A stretch of 64,000 nt of DNA from assembly GCF_902729445.1 (NCBI RefSeq), contig NZ_CACVCE010000045.1:62001-126000 (forward strand), in the 5' to 3' direction. Numbering within the stretch: position 1 is the stretch's first letter; every line of letters starts with the position of its first letter. The notes under the pieces are model-generated. The model was not told where the DNA came from and searched no databases. It saw nothing but the letters and a program-made list of their open reading frames with translations. The stretch comes from Magnetospirillum sp902729445. Lineage in GTDB: Bacteria > Pseudomonadota > Alphaproteobacteria > Rhodospirillales > Magnetospirillaceae. The translations under genes were made by a program, and so were the position numbers. Below are positions 1 to 8,045 of the stretch, one piece after another.

Positions 1-719
1 ATCGGCGCGGCCTGCCGCCCGGCCCGCGTTTCCTGGTCCAGGCGGCCATGGTCGGGCTGGGCCTGACCACGCTGGATAGCGGGGTGATCAGCCCCGCCCT
101 GCCCGTCTGGGCCGATGCGCTGCTGGCCGGGCTGGGCTGGCTGTGGTTCGTCAATCTGTACAATTTCATGGACGGGATCGACGGGATCACCGGAATCGAA
201 ACGATGTCGCTGGGCGGCGGCATCGCCATCGTCGCCGGTCTGGCCGGCGCCGACCCGGTGGTGGGGACCGCCGCCTTGACCGTCGCGGTGATCGGCGGAA
301 CCTTCCTGCATTTCAACTGGCACCCGGCCCGGATGTTCCTGGGCGATTCCGGCAGCGTGCCGTTCGGCTTCGTGCTGGGCGGGCTGTTGGCCGCCCTGGC
401 TGTTGATGGCCAGCTGGCCGCCGCCCTGATCCTGCCGGCCTATTATGTCGCCGACGCCACCATCACCCTGACCCGCCGGGCCCTCAGGGGCGAGAAGGTG
501 TGGCAGGCCCACCGCCTGCACTTCTATCAGCGCGCCGTCCAGGGCGGCAAACGCCACGATCAGGTGGCCGCTGTCATCGGTGCCGCCAATATCGTGCTGA
601 TCGCCGCCGCCACCTTGGCCGCCATCGGTCTGACCTGGGCCGGCATCGCCATCGCCATCGGGGTGGTCGCCGCCCTGCTGGCCTTGCTGCATCGTTGGTC
701 GAAGGGAGCCCCGGCATGA
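1..719 (+). CDS. Undecaprenyl-phosphate sugar-1-phosphate transferase (MraY/WecA/WbpL family), 5' end missing
   Basis: Integral membrane enzyme that would transfer a sugar-1-phosphate (typically HexNAc-1-P) from a UDP-sugar to undecaprenyl phosphate, starting O-antigen or capsule repeat-unit assembly. The frame is open from the left edge, so the N-terminus lies outside the window; about 238 residues are visible. The family's Asp-rich catalytic loop NLYNFMDGIDG and the later HPARMFLGDSGS motif are intact, between very hydrophobic segments. The stop overlaps the ATG of the next gene (ATGA), so the two are translationally coupled. The pairing with a WbpV/WreQ-like reductase resembles wbpL/wbpV and wreU/wreQ, where the first sugar is QuiNAc or FucNAc; that substrate is an inference. 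Family call is secure, exact sugar is not. Confidence 0.9.
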   Translation, partial: RRGLPPGPRFLVQAAMVGLGLTTLDSGVISPALPVWADALLAGLGWLWFVNLYNFMDGIDGITGIETMSLGGGIAIVAGLAGADPVVGTAALTVAVIGGTFLHFNWHPARMFLGDSGSVPFGFVLGGLLAALAVDGQLAAALILPAYYVADATITLTRRALRGEKVWQAHRLHFYQRAVQGGKRHDQVAAVIGAANIVLIAAATLAAIGLTWAGIAIAIGVVAALLALLHRWSKGAPA

Positions 720-1630
720 AAATCCTGGTCACCGGCGCGAGCGGCTTCGTCGGCGGTCCGGTCTGCCGCGCCTTGATGGCGCGCGGCCATCGGGTGGTCG
801 CCGCCAGCCGCCGCGACCTGCCGGGGCTGGAGGTGGTCCCTATCGGCGAGCTTGGCCCCGACACCGACTGGCGTCCGGCGCTTGATGGTGTCGAGGCGGT
901 GGTCCACCTGGCCGCCCGCGCCCATGTCATGCAGGAAACCGAGACCGATCCGCTGGCGCTGTTTCGCCGGATCAATCGCGACGCCACCCTGGCCCTGGCC
1001 CGACAGGCCGCTGCCGCCGGGGTGCAGCACCTCCTGTTCGTCAGCTCCATCAAGGTCAATGGCGAGGCAACCCCGCCCGATCGCCCCTATCGCGCCGACG
1101 ATGCCCCTGCCCCGCTCGACGCTTACGGCATCGCCAAGGCCGAGGCCGAGCAAGGCTTGCGCGCCATGGACGGGCCGATGGCCCTGACCATCTTGCGTCC
1201 GCCGCTGATCCACGGCCCCGGCGCCAAGGGCAATCTGGCCACGTTGCTGAAGGTGTTGAACACCGGCCTGCCCTTGCCGCTGGGCGGGCTGACCAACCGC
1301 CGCTCGCTGGTCGGCATCGACAATCTGGCCGATGCGTTGGCTTTCCTGCTGGAACGCCGGGCCGGCGGCACCTTCCTGATCCGCGACGGCGAAGACGTTT
1401 CGACATCGCAATTACTGCGCCTGCTGGGCGACGGCTTGGGCCGACCGGCCCGCTTGATGCCGCTGCCCGCCTTCCTCTTTCGGCTGCTCGGCCGATCTGG
1501 CACCATCAGGCGCCTGACCGGATCGCTGGTGGTCGATGATTCGCCCCTCAGGGCGTTGGGATGGACCCCGCCCTTGTCCCTGAAGGACGGCTTGGCCCGC
1601 ATGACGTCGGCTTGGAGAAACGCCCGATGA
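716..1630 (+). CDS. NAD-dependent epimerase/dehydratase (SDR; WbpV/WreQ-like 4-ketosugar reductase)
   Basis: Extended SDR of 304 residues acting on a nucleotide sugar in the cytoplasm. The N-terminus carries the Rossmann motif TGASGFVGG, a Ser of the catalytic triad lies in FVSSIKVNGE, and the YxxxK pair is in DAYGIAKAE. I start at the ATG at 716, which overlaps the upstream stop; an upstream in-frame extension runs inside the transferase gene and is not needed. Position next to a lipid-carrier transferase suggests it makes that enzyme's UDP-sugar, as WbpV or WreQ do when reducing UDP-4-keto-6-deoxy-GlcNAc to UDP-QuiNAc; a GalE-type epimerase is the alternative. It overlaps the start of the GDP-mannose synthase by 4 bases. 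Confidence 0.85.
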   Translation: MKILVTGASGFVGGPVCRALMARGHRVVAASRRDLPGLEVVPIGELGPDTDWRPALDGVEAVVHLAARAHVMQETETDPLALFRRINRDATLALARQAAAAGVQHLLFVSSIKVNGEATPPDRPYRADDAPAPLDAYGIAKAEAEQGLRAMDGPMALTILRPPLIHGPGAKGNLATLLKVLNTGLPLPLGGLTNRRSLVGIDNLADALAFLLERRAGGTFLIRDGEDVSTSQLLRLLGDGLGRPARLMPLPAFLFRLLGRSGTIRRLTGSLVVDDSPLRALGWTPPLSLKDGLARMTSAWRNAR

Positions 1631-3024
1631 CCCTGGTTCCCGTGATCCTGTCCGGTGGTGCCGGCACCCGCCTGTGGCCGCTGTCACGCGAGATGATGCC
1701 CAAGCAGATGCTGAAGCTGCTGTCCGAGCGCACGCTGCTGCAGGAAACCGCGCTCAGGGCCGACGCCGCCCCCATCGTGGTGTGCAATCAGGAACACCGC
1801 TTCATCGTCGCCGAGCAATTGCGCGAGATCGGCATCGAGCCCAAGGCCATCGTCATCGAGCCGTGCGGCCGCAATACCGCGCCGGCCGTCGCCGTCGCCG
1901 CCCTGCTGGCCGCCGACCAGCCGGACGCGCTTCTGCTGGTGATGCCGTCGGACCATCTGGTGCGCGATGTCGCCGCCTTTCAGGCGGCCATCGCCAAGGC
2001 CATGCCGCTGGCGAAGGCCGGCCATCTGGTAACCTTCGGAATCGCGCCGACCGAGCCCAATACCGGTTACGGCTATATCCAGCGGGGCGAGGCGGTGATG
2101 GACGGCTTCGCCGTCCGCCGCTTCGTCGAAAAGCCCGACCGCGCCACCGCCGAGACCTATCTGGCCGAGGGCACCTATGCCTGGAACAGCGGCATCTTCC
2201 TGTTCCCCGCCCGCTTGTACCTGGAAGAACTGGCCCGCCTGCGCCCCGGCATGATCCAAGGCTGCCGCGACGCGCTGGAGCAAGGTGCGACCGACCTGTT
2301 CTTCTTCCGCCTGGCCGAAGGCCCGTTCGCCACCCTTTCCGGCGAAAGCATCGATTACGCGGTGATGGAACAGACCGCCCGTGCCGCCATGGTTCCGGTC
2401 GAGATGGGCTGGTCGGACATCGGCTCGTGGTCGTCGCTGTGGCAGGAAAGCCAGCCCGACGACAACGGCAACGTCACCATCGGCGACGTCATCACCACCG
2501 GCACCGAAGGCTGCTATCTGCGCAGCGACGACCGCCTGCTGACCACCATCGGCGTCAAGGATCTGGTGGTGGTCGCCACCGACGACGCCGTTCTGGTCGC
2601 CGACAAGACCCATGACCAGGACGTCAAGAAGATCGTCGAGGCCCTGAAGGCCAAGAACCGGTCCGAGGCCACCCATGGCAGCCGCGCCTGGCGCCCCTGG
2701 GGCTGGTTCCAGAATCTCGATGACGGCCATCGCTTTCGGGTCAAGCACATCCAGGTCAATCCCGGGGCGAAGCTGTCCCTGCAGAAGCATTGGCACCGGT
2801 CCGAGCATTGGGTGGTGGTGACCGGCACCGCCCTGGTGACCTGCGGCGAGCAGACCTTCACCCTGCGCGAGAACGAATCGACCTTCATTCCGGCCGGCAC
2901 CCCGCACCGGCTGGAGAATCCCGGCCGGCTGCCGCTTCGGATGATCGAGGTCCAGTCGGGGGAATATGTCGGCGAGGACGATATCGTCCGCCTGGAAGAC
3001 GCCTACGGCCGGACCGAGAAATAG
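1627..3024 (+). CDS. manC: Mannose-1-phosphate guanylyltransferase / mannose-6-phosphate isomerase (type II PMI)
   Basis: Bifunctional enzyme of 465 residues that makes GDP-mannose from mannose-1-P and GTP and can interconvert fructose-6-P and mannose-6-P. The nucleotidyltransferase domain opens with the signature GGAGTRLWPLSR and includes RFVEKPD near residue 180. The C-terminal 120 residues are the cupin isomerase domain, with the metal-site strings QKHWHRSEHW and PAGTPHRLENPG. Start is the ATG at 1627 overlapping the previous stop. It is the GDP-mannose source for the ColD and Fcl/ColC-like enzymes in the facing operon. The gene converges on the NUDIX gene and overlaps it by 22 bases. No GDP-mannose 4,6-dehydratase (gmd) is in this window, so that step must be encoded elsewhere. 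Confidence 0.93.
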   Translation: MTLVPVILSGGAGTRLWPLSREMMPKQMLKLLSERTLLQETALRADAAPIVVCNQEHRFIVAEQLREIGIEPKAIVIEPCGRNTAPAVAVAALLAADQPDALLLVMPSDHLVRDVAAFQAAIAKAMPLAKAGHLVTFGIAPTEPNTGYGYIQRGEAVMDGFAVRRFVEKPDRATAETYLAEGTYAWNSGIFLFPARLYLEELARLRPGMIQGCRDALEQGATDLFFFRLAEGPFATLSGESIDYAVMEQTARAAMVPVEMGWSDIGSWSSLWQESQPDDNGNVTIGDVITTGTEGCYLRSDDRLLTTIGVKDLVVVATDDAVLVADKTHDQDVKKIVEALKAKNRSEATHGSRAWRPWGWFQNLDDGHRFRVKHIQVNPGAKLSLQKHWHRSEHWVVVTGTALVTCGEQTFTLRENESTFIPAGTPHRLENPGRLPLRMIEVQSGEYVGEDDIVRLEDAYGRTEK

Positions 3025-3563
3025 CGGTGGCAGGCGATGGCGGTCGAGGCATCCTCGATCTCGCCGCTGGCCAACATGCGCAATAGATCGTCACGCTTGA
3101 CGGTGACCGGCTGTCCCAGTCCCGGTTCCTCGTCGCGCGCGACCATCGCCGGCCGACATCCGAGGGCGGCGAACAGCGCCCCCTTGGCACGGATGGTGCT
3201 GGCTTCGGGATAAAAGAAACCCAGCGCCACCAGATCGGCCGGGTCGCAGGTCAGGCCCGCTTCTTCTTCCAGCTCGCGCAGGGCCGCCACTTCGGCGCTC
3301 TCGCCGGCATCGACGAAGCCGCGCGGCAATTCCCACAGCCAGGCATCGACCGCATGGCGGTAATTGCGCAGCAGCACGAACCCGTCGGCGGTCACCGGCA
3401 GCACCGACACGCCGCCGATCCCGTCGGGCCGCAGACCCTTGGGAACCATGGTCAGGTAATTGGGAACCTCGACAGCTTCGGCGGCGATATGGTCGAAATC
3501 GACCCGCCACACCCGGTTCTCGCAGGCAGGCCTGCGGCCCAGCAGCCGGACCGGCCGCTCCAT
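3003..3563 (-). CDS. NUDIX hydrolase (ADP-ribose/nucleotide-sugar pyrophosphatase type)
   Basis: 186-residue cytoplasmic hydrolase that cleaves nucleoside diphosphates linked to another group. The complete Nudix box starts at Gly82, with Glu88, Arg96-Glu97 and Glu100-Glu101 in the standard G-x5-E-x7-RE-U-x-EE-x-GU spacing. It is the last gene of the six-gene minus-strand sugar operon; its ATG shares one base with the stop of the GHMP kinase (TGATG). In this context it may recycle or proofread a nucleotide sugar, in the way GDP-mannose pyrophosphohydrolases do, but the sequence alone fits the broad ADP-ribose pyrophosphatase branch. Its 3' end overlaps manC by 22 bases on the other strand. Confidence 0.88.
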   Translation of the reverse strand: MERPVRLLGRRPACENRVWRVDFDHIAAEAVEVPNYLTMVPKGLRPDGIGGVSVLPVTADGFVLLRNYRHAVDAWLWELPRGFVDAGESAEVAALRELEEEAGLTCDPADLVALGFFYPEASTIRAKGALFAALGCRPAMVARDEEPGLGQPVTVKRDDLLRMLASGEIEDASTAIACHRYFSVRP

Positions 3564-4567
3564 CAGCGGTGTTCCAGTCCGTTCGGTTCGTAGACCACGA
3601 TCTTGCTGCCGGCATAATCGATATCGAAACGAACCTCGATCAGCGGGTGCAACGCCTCGCGCACCGCCTGTTGGCGGTCAGGCTCGACATAGAACAAGAC
3701 GAAGCCGCCGCCGCCGGCGCCCAACAGCTTGCCGCCGATGGCGCCGGCATCGCGGCCGGCCTTATAAATGCGATCGATGTCGTCGGAACTGACCGAATCG
3801 GCCAGGCCGCGCTTCAGACACCAGCTTTCATGCAGCAGGCGGCCGATGTCGGACAGGTCGCGGTCGGGATCGCCCAGGATGGTCTGGGCCTGATCGACCA
3901 TCGCCACCATCTGGGTGATGTCGGCGGCGCGCTTTTCCAGGTTGGCAATCTTCTTGCCGGCCACTTCCGTCGCGAAGCGCGACAGGCCGGTGAAGAACAA
4001 CATGAAATGGCCCAGCAGATCGCGACGGCGCTCCGGCGCCATCACCAGCGGCACCACCGAAAAATTGCCGTCGGTGAAGAAGTCGACACGGTTCATGCCG
4101 CCATAGGCTGCCCAGATCTGATCCTGCGAGCCGACATTCTCGCCGATCACCTGCTGCTCGATGCGGATCGCCTCGCGGGCCAGGAAATTCTGCGACACCA
4201 TCCGGCCCTTCTGCGCATAAAGCGCCTTCAGCAGCCCGACGGTGAAGGACGACGACGAGCCCAGGCCGGATCGGGCCGGCAGATCGCCGTCATGATGGAT
4301 CTCGACGCCGTAATCGACCCCGGTCTCGGCCAGCACGGCGCGCACCGCCGGATGCTGAATCTCGCTGATCTCCTTGACCGTTTCGACCTTGGAATAAACC
4401 ACCCGATGGCGATGTTCGAAGAATTGCGGCAAGGCCCGAAGCGAGATATAGCAATATTTGTCGATGGCAAAGCCCAGGACCGAGCCGCCATGGTTCAAGT
4501 ACCATTGCGGATAGTCGGAACCGCCGCCGAACAGGGAAATACGAAAGGGGGTGCGGCTGATGATCAT
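3563..4567 (-). CDS. GHMP-family sugar kinase (HddA-like)
   Basis: 334-residue kinase predicted to phosphorylate a sugar or sugar phosphate with ATP. It begins with RTPFRISLFGGGSDYP, typical of the D-glycero-D-manno-heptose-7-phosphate kinase (HddA) and fucokinase branch, has the ATP loop PARSGLGSSSS near residue 110, and the C-terminal GHMP motif KLLGAGGGGF near residue 290. I place the start at the ATG at 4567, which overlaps the stop of the radical SAM gene; an open extension upstream of it is an overlap artefact. No heptose isomerase, phosphatase or guanylyltransferase partners (gmhA, gmhB, hddC) are nearby, so a heptose pathway is not supported by context and the substrate is unknown. 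Confidence 0.85.
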   Translation of the reverse strand: MIISRTPFRISLFGGGSDYPQWYLNHGGSVLGFAIDKYCYISLRALPQFFEHRHRVVYSKVETVKEISEIQHPAVRAVLAETGVDYGVEIHHDGDLPARSGLGSSSSFTVGLLKALYAQKGRMVSQNFLAREAIRIEQQVIGENVGSQDQIWAAYGGMNRVDFFTDGNFSVVPLVMAPERRRDLLGHFMLFFTGLSRFATEVAGKKIANLEKRAADITQMVAMVDQAQTILGDPDRDLSDIGRLLHESWCLKRGLADSVSSDDIDRIYKAGRDAGAIGGKLLGAGGGGFVLFYVEPDRQQAVREALHPLIEVRFDIDYAGSKIVVYEPNGLEHR

Positions 4568-6048
4568 GCGCCTTCCTCTTCCAACAGCTTGCGCCGCAGG
4601 CGATGGACCGCCATCTCCTCGATGTGACGGCGGGTGTCCCAGCCGAAGCGCTGGGTCACCATGTCCAGATAGCGCGGATTGGCAAAATATTCGTGAAAGC
4701 CGTCGTCGCGGAACTTCAGGACCTGGGCGGCCGAGGCATGCTCGGTCGGCAAGGGCTGGCAATCAAAGGAATGCTGCGAGAAGCCCGACCAGGCCGACGG
4801 CAGCTCCCAGCCTTGCGCCACCGCCATGGCATAGAGCTGCGAACCGGGATAGGCCATGGCCGAATAGAAATTGGCGAACTCGCAATTGACTTCCTTGGCC
4901 AGCTCCAGGGTCTCGCGCATGGTTTCCACACTGTCGTCGGGCAGGCCGAAGATGTAATTGCCGATGACGTTGATGCCGGCCTTCTGGATATCGCGGACCA
5001 CGGCGACGATGTCTTCGTATTTCAGCCGCTTGTCCGAGCCGTCGCGAACATGTTTCGACCCCGATTCAATCCCCAGCGCCAGCCAGCGGATGCCGGCCTT
5101 GCGCAATTTCTCCAGCATGTGCGGCTTGACGGTATCGACGCGCGAATAGGCCCAGAAATTCAGCTGGTCGGAATAGCCCAGCGCGATCAGGCCGTCGCAG
5201 ATGGCGAAGACGTGGCGTTCGTTCAGCACGAACATCTCGTCGATGATCTTGAAGGTCTTGATCCCGTAGGTGCGGTACAGATGATCGATCTCGGCCACCA
5301 CCGCTTCCGGCTTGCGCATGCGATAGCGGTTGGCGTCGAAGGGCGCGTTGATGCAGCAGAAGCTGCACTTATAGGGGCAACCCAGCGAGGTGTAGATCGA
5401 GGCATAGGGCTGGCGCGCCCCCAGATCGCCGAAACATTGCCAATTATGGGCGCGGTAACGCCCCATCGGCAGCATGTCCCAGACATTGCCGTGCAGGTCG
5501 GCATCCAGGTCGCTGATCAAGGTGGCGCTGGGATTGATGCGGACCTCGTCCTCGTCCCACCACACCAGGCCCTCGACCGCCGCCAGGTCGGGTTCGTCGG
5601 CCTGTAATTGGGCGACCAGTTGAAGCACGGTCACCGGCCCCTCGCCCTTGCAGGCGAAATCCACCGGCTCCTCGCGCAGGGTCCGCTCGGGCAGGGCCGA
5701 GACATGGCCGCCGACGATCAGGATCGGAATGTCGGGCAGCACCTCCTTGATGGCCCGGCAGCCCTCGGCGGCGCCGACCATCATCTGGGTCGAAGCCGAC
5801 GGCTGATGGCCGAACACCACCATGCCGACCAGGGTCGGGGCAAGCTCGGCGACCCGTTCGGCCACATGCTGCGGCCCCCAGCCCTCGGCTTCCGAATCGA
5901 TGATCGCCACACTCAGACCGCGATCGCGGACGTAACCGGCGATCAGGCGGCACCACAAGGGCGGCTCGATGGCGGTCAGCTCGTTGCCCAGCTGCTGATA
6001 GACGCGCTCGCGCCCGCCCGGATTGATCAACACGACATCAATGGTCAT
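4564..6048 (-). CDS. B12-binding-domain radical SAM protein
   Basis: 494-residue enzyme with an N-terminal cobalamin-binding-like Rossmann domain (about residues 1-150) followed by a radical SAM core. The [4Fe-4S] motif is CPYKCSFC with Cys224, Cys228 and Cys231. The B12 domain lacks the classical DxHxxG His ligand, as in most class B radical SAM methylases, where cobalamin binds base-off without His. Known members methylate unreactive carbons or phosphinates, or form rings (BchE, HpnP, Fom3, GenK types). Here it sits between a GDP-deoxyhexose synthase and a sugar kinase with 4-base overlaps on both sides, so a role in modifying a sugar is likely but the reaction is unknown. Start: ATG at 6048, coupled to the upstream stop. 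Confidence 0.87.
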   Translation of the reverse strand: MTIDVVLINPGGRERVYQQLGNELTAIEPPLWCRLIAGYVRDRGLSVAIIDSEAEGWGPQHVAERVAELAPTLVGMVVFGHQPSASTQMMVGAAEGCRAIKEVLPDIPILIVGGHVSALPERTLREEPVDFACKGEGPVTVLQLVAQLQADEPDLAAVEGLVWWDEDEVRINPSATLISDLDADLHGNVWDMLPMGRYRAHNWQCFGDLGARQPYASIYTSLGCPYKCSFCCINAPFDANRYRMRKPEAVVAEIDHLYRTYGIKTFKIIDEMFVLNERHVFAICDGLIALGYSDQLNFWAYSRVDTVKPHMLEKLRKAGIRWLALGIESGSKHVRDGSDKRLKYEDIVAVVRDIQKAGINVIGNYIFGLPDDSVETMRETLELAKEVNCEFANFYSAMAYPGSQLYAMAVAQGWELPSAWSGFSQHSFDCQPLPTEHASAAQVLKFRDDGFHEYFANPRYLDMVTQRFGWDTRRHIEEMAVHRLRRKLLEEEGA

Positions 6049-6977
6049 GGCAGCACCCCGCGGACCCATTCCAATGTTTCCCGCAAGCCATCGGACAAAG
6101 CGATGCGCGGGCGCCAGCCCATGGCCAGCAGACGGCCGGCATCGAGCTGCTTCCTGGGCATGCCGTCGGGCTTGGTCAAGTCGAATTGCAGTTCGCTGTC
6201 GTAGCCGGCGATGGCGCACACCTTTTCGGTCAGCTCGCGGATCGACACATCCTCGCCGGCACCGATATTGATGATGTCGTCGTCGGAATAGCGCTCCATC
6301 AGGAACACCATGGCGTCGGCGGCATCATCGACATGCAGGAATTCGCGGCGCGGACTGCCGGTGCCCCACACGACCACCGGGGCGCGGGCCGCCTGGGCCT
6401 CGAGGACCTTGCGCAGGGTCGCCGGCACCACATGGCTGGCCGCCGGGTCCAGATTATCGCCGGGACCGTACAGGTTGGTCGGCACCACCGAGATGAAATC
6501 GCGGCCGTACTGGCGCCGATAGCCCTTGGCCATGGCGATGGCGCCCAGTTTGGCCATGGCATAGCCCTCGTTGGTGGGCTCCAGTGGGCCGGTCATCATC
6601 GCGGTTTCCGGGATCGGCTGCTCGCAAATGCGGGGGAAAACGCAGGCCGAGCCCAGAAACATCAGCTTGGCCACCCCGGTCAAATGGGCGCCATGGATGA
6701 TGTTGGTGGCGATGGCACTGTTGTCGAAGAAGAACTCGCCGGGCCGGGCCGCGTTGGCCTGGATGCCGCCGACCCGGGCGGCGGCGATGAACACCGCGTC
6801 CGGCCGGTTGGCTTCCATCCACGCCTCGACCTCGGCTTGCCGGCGCAGATCCAGGCTGGCCTTGTCCACCGTCAGGATTTGGCAATCGACGGCAGCCAGA
6901 CGCCGCACCAGGGCTTGGCCGACCATTCCCTTATGGCCGGCCACCCACACCCGCTTTCCGGCAAGCTCGAAGGTCAA
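6045..6977 (-). CDS. GDP-L-fucose synthase / GDP-L-colitose synthase family (Fcl/ColC-like SDR)
   Basis: 310-residue SDR that epimerises C5 (Fcl: C3 and C5) and reduces C4 of a GDP-4-keto sugar with NADPH. The coenzyme loop is GHKGMVG (14-20). Catalytic residues match E. coli Fcl: Ser110 and Cys112 in FLGSACVF, Tyr139 and Lys143 in YAMAK, and a His in PAASHVVPA corresponding to the acid/base His179. It starts with TTG at 6977, preceded by an AGGA box 8 bases upstream. Because a ColD-type 3-dehydratase begins the same operon, ColC (GDP-L-colitose synthase, same fold and residues) fits at least as well as GDP-fucose synthase. Sequence reading alone cannot decide. Confidence 0.9.
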   Translation of the reverse strand: MTFELAGKRVWVAGHKGMVGQALVRRLAAVDCQILTVDKASLDLRRQAEVEAWMEANRPDAVFIAAARVGGIQANAARPGEFFFDNSAIATNIIHGAHLTGVAKLMFLGSACVFPRICEQPIPETAMMTGPLEPTNEGYAMAKLGAIAMAKGYRRQYGRDFISVVPTNLYGPGDNLDPAASHVVPATLRKVLEAQAARAPVVVWGTGSPRREFLHVDDAADAMVFLMERYSDDDIINIGAGEDVSIRELTEKVCAIAGYDSELQFDLTKPDGMPRKQLDAGRLLAMGWRPRIALSDGLRETLEWVRGVLP

Positions 6978-6987
6978 GGGCTTGGTC

Positions 6988-7926
6988 CTAGACGTTGGTG
7001 TAGATGGTGTTCTTGATCATCCGGTAGCCCTTGATCAACTCGGCGATACCCATGTCGAGCGAGTGGGCGGGCTTCCAGCCGGTCTTCTCGATCTTCTCGT
7101 TCGAGACGATATAGTCGCGCTTGTCGGGGTCTTCACCCACCGGCGCTTCCAGGAAGACGAAATCCTTGATCTGCTGCTGAATGCGCTGGCACAGCTCGAA
7201 TTTCGACAGGTTGGCGTCGGACAGGCCGACATTGTAGGGCTGGCCCTTCATCGCCTCGAAATTGTCCAGCGCGTGCAGGAAGGCCCGCGACACGTCGCGC
7301 ACATGGATGTAATTGCGCTTGAAGTGGCTTTCGAACAGCACCACGAAGCGGTCATAGACGGCGCGGTAGGTGAAGTCGTTGACCAACAGGTCGAGGCGCA
7401 TGCGGGGCGCCATGCCGAACACGGTGGCCAAGCGGAAGCTGACGGCGTTGCCGTGGTCCAGCACCGCCTTCTCCACCTCGACCTTGTGGACGCCGTACAG
7501 CGAGATCGGACGCAGCGGGGTTTCCTCGGTGCAGAACTTGCCCGACTCGCCGACGCCATAGCCGGAATTGGTGATCGGCATCAGCACGCGCTGCTGCTTG
7601 GACAGCGCCTTGATCAGCATCAGCTGGCCGTCGAGGTTGGTGGTCGTCGCACCGATCGGGTCCTGCTTGCACAAGGGCGCGCCGACCAGGGCGGCCAGCG
7701 GCACCACCACATCGGCCTTGGCCAACAGCGGCTTCAAGACCGATTCCTCGCGGGCGTCGCCCTTGACGACGTCGAAATTGGGGTCGGCGACGCAATGGGC
7801 CAGCGAATTCTGCTTGAACATGAAATTGTCCAGCACGGTGACCTTGTGACCGGCCTTCAGCAGCTCGGGCACCATGATCGAACCGAGATAACCCGCACCA
7901 CCGGTGACCAGAACGTTGTAGCTCAT
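6988..7926 (-). CDS. NAD-dependent epimerase/dehydratase (SDR), paralogue of the gene at 14784
   Basis: 312-residue extended SDR acting on a nucleotide sugar. N-terminal VTGGAGYLGS binds NAD; the Tyr-x3-Lys pair is YGVHK near residue 146, and the usual Ser-rich strand is replaced by TNSGYGVGE. It carries the string FRLATVFGMAPRMRLDLLVN, which recurs with few changes in the SDR at 14784-15785, so both belong to one subfamily. It lies 10 bases upstream of the Fcl/ColC-like gene and 120 bases downstream of the ColD-like gene. Substrate unknown; 4-epimerase, 4-reductase or dehydratase activities are all possible. Confidence 0.85.
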   Translation of the reverse strand: MSYNVLVTGGAGYLGSIMVPELLKAGHKVTVLDNFMFKQNSLAHCVADPNFDVVKGDAREESVLKPLLAKADVVVPLAALVGAPLCKQDPIGATTTNLDGQLMLIKALSKQQRVLMPITNSGYGVGESGKFCTEETPLRPISLYGVHKVEVEKAVLDHGNAVSFRLATVFGMAPRMRLDLLVNDFTYRAVYDRFVVLFESHFKRNYIHVRDVSRAFLHALDNFEAMKGQPYNVGLSDANLSKFELCQRIQQQIKDFVFLEAPVGEDPDKRDYIVSNEKIEKTGWKPAHSLDMGIAELIKGYRMIKNTIYTNV

Positions 7927-8024
7927 CCCTTGGGTCCTCTTTCTTGTGGTCTGGGCGCCGTGGCGCCGATATCCGGGCGGCGCCGCAGCGGCCGAGCCCA
8001 GGGTAATTCAGGTTTCTGACATGT

Positions 8025-8042
8025 TTTCCGCGCCGGCGGAAA
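8025..8042. other. Short hairpin between the ColD-like and SDR genes
   Basis: TTTCCGC and GCGGAAA form a 7-bp stem around a GCCG loop, 4 bases after the ColD-like stop. No T-run follows on the minus strand, so it is not a convincing terminator; it may protect an mRNA end or weaken transcription into the downstream genes. Confidence 0.35.
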
Positions 8043-8045
8043 CAG

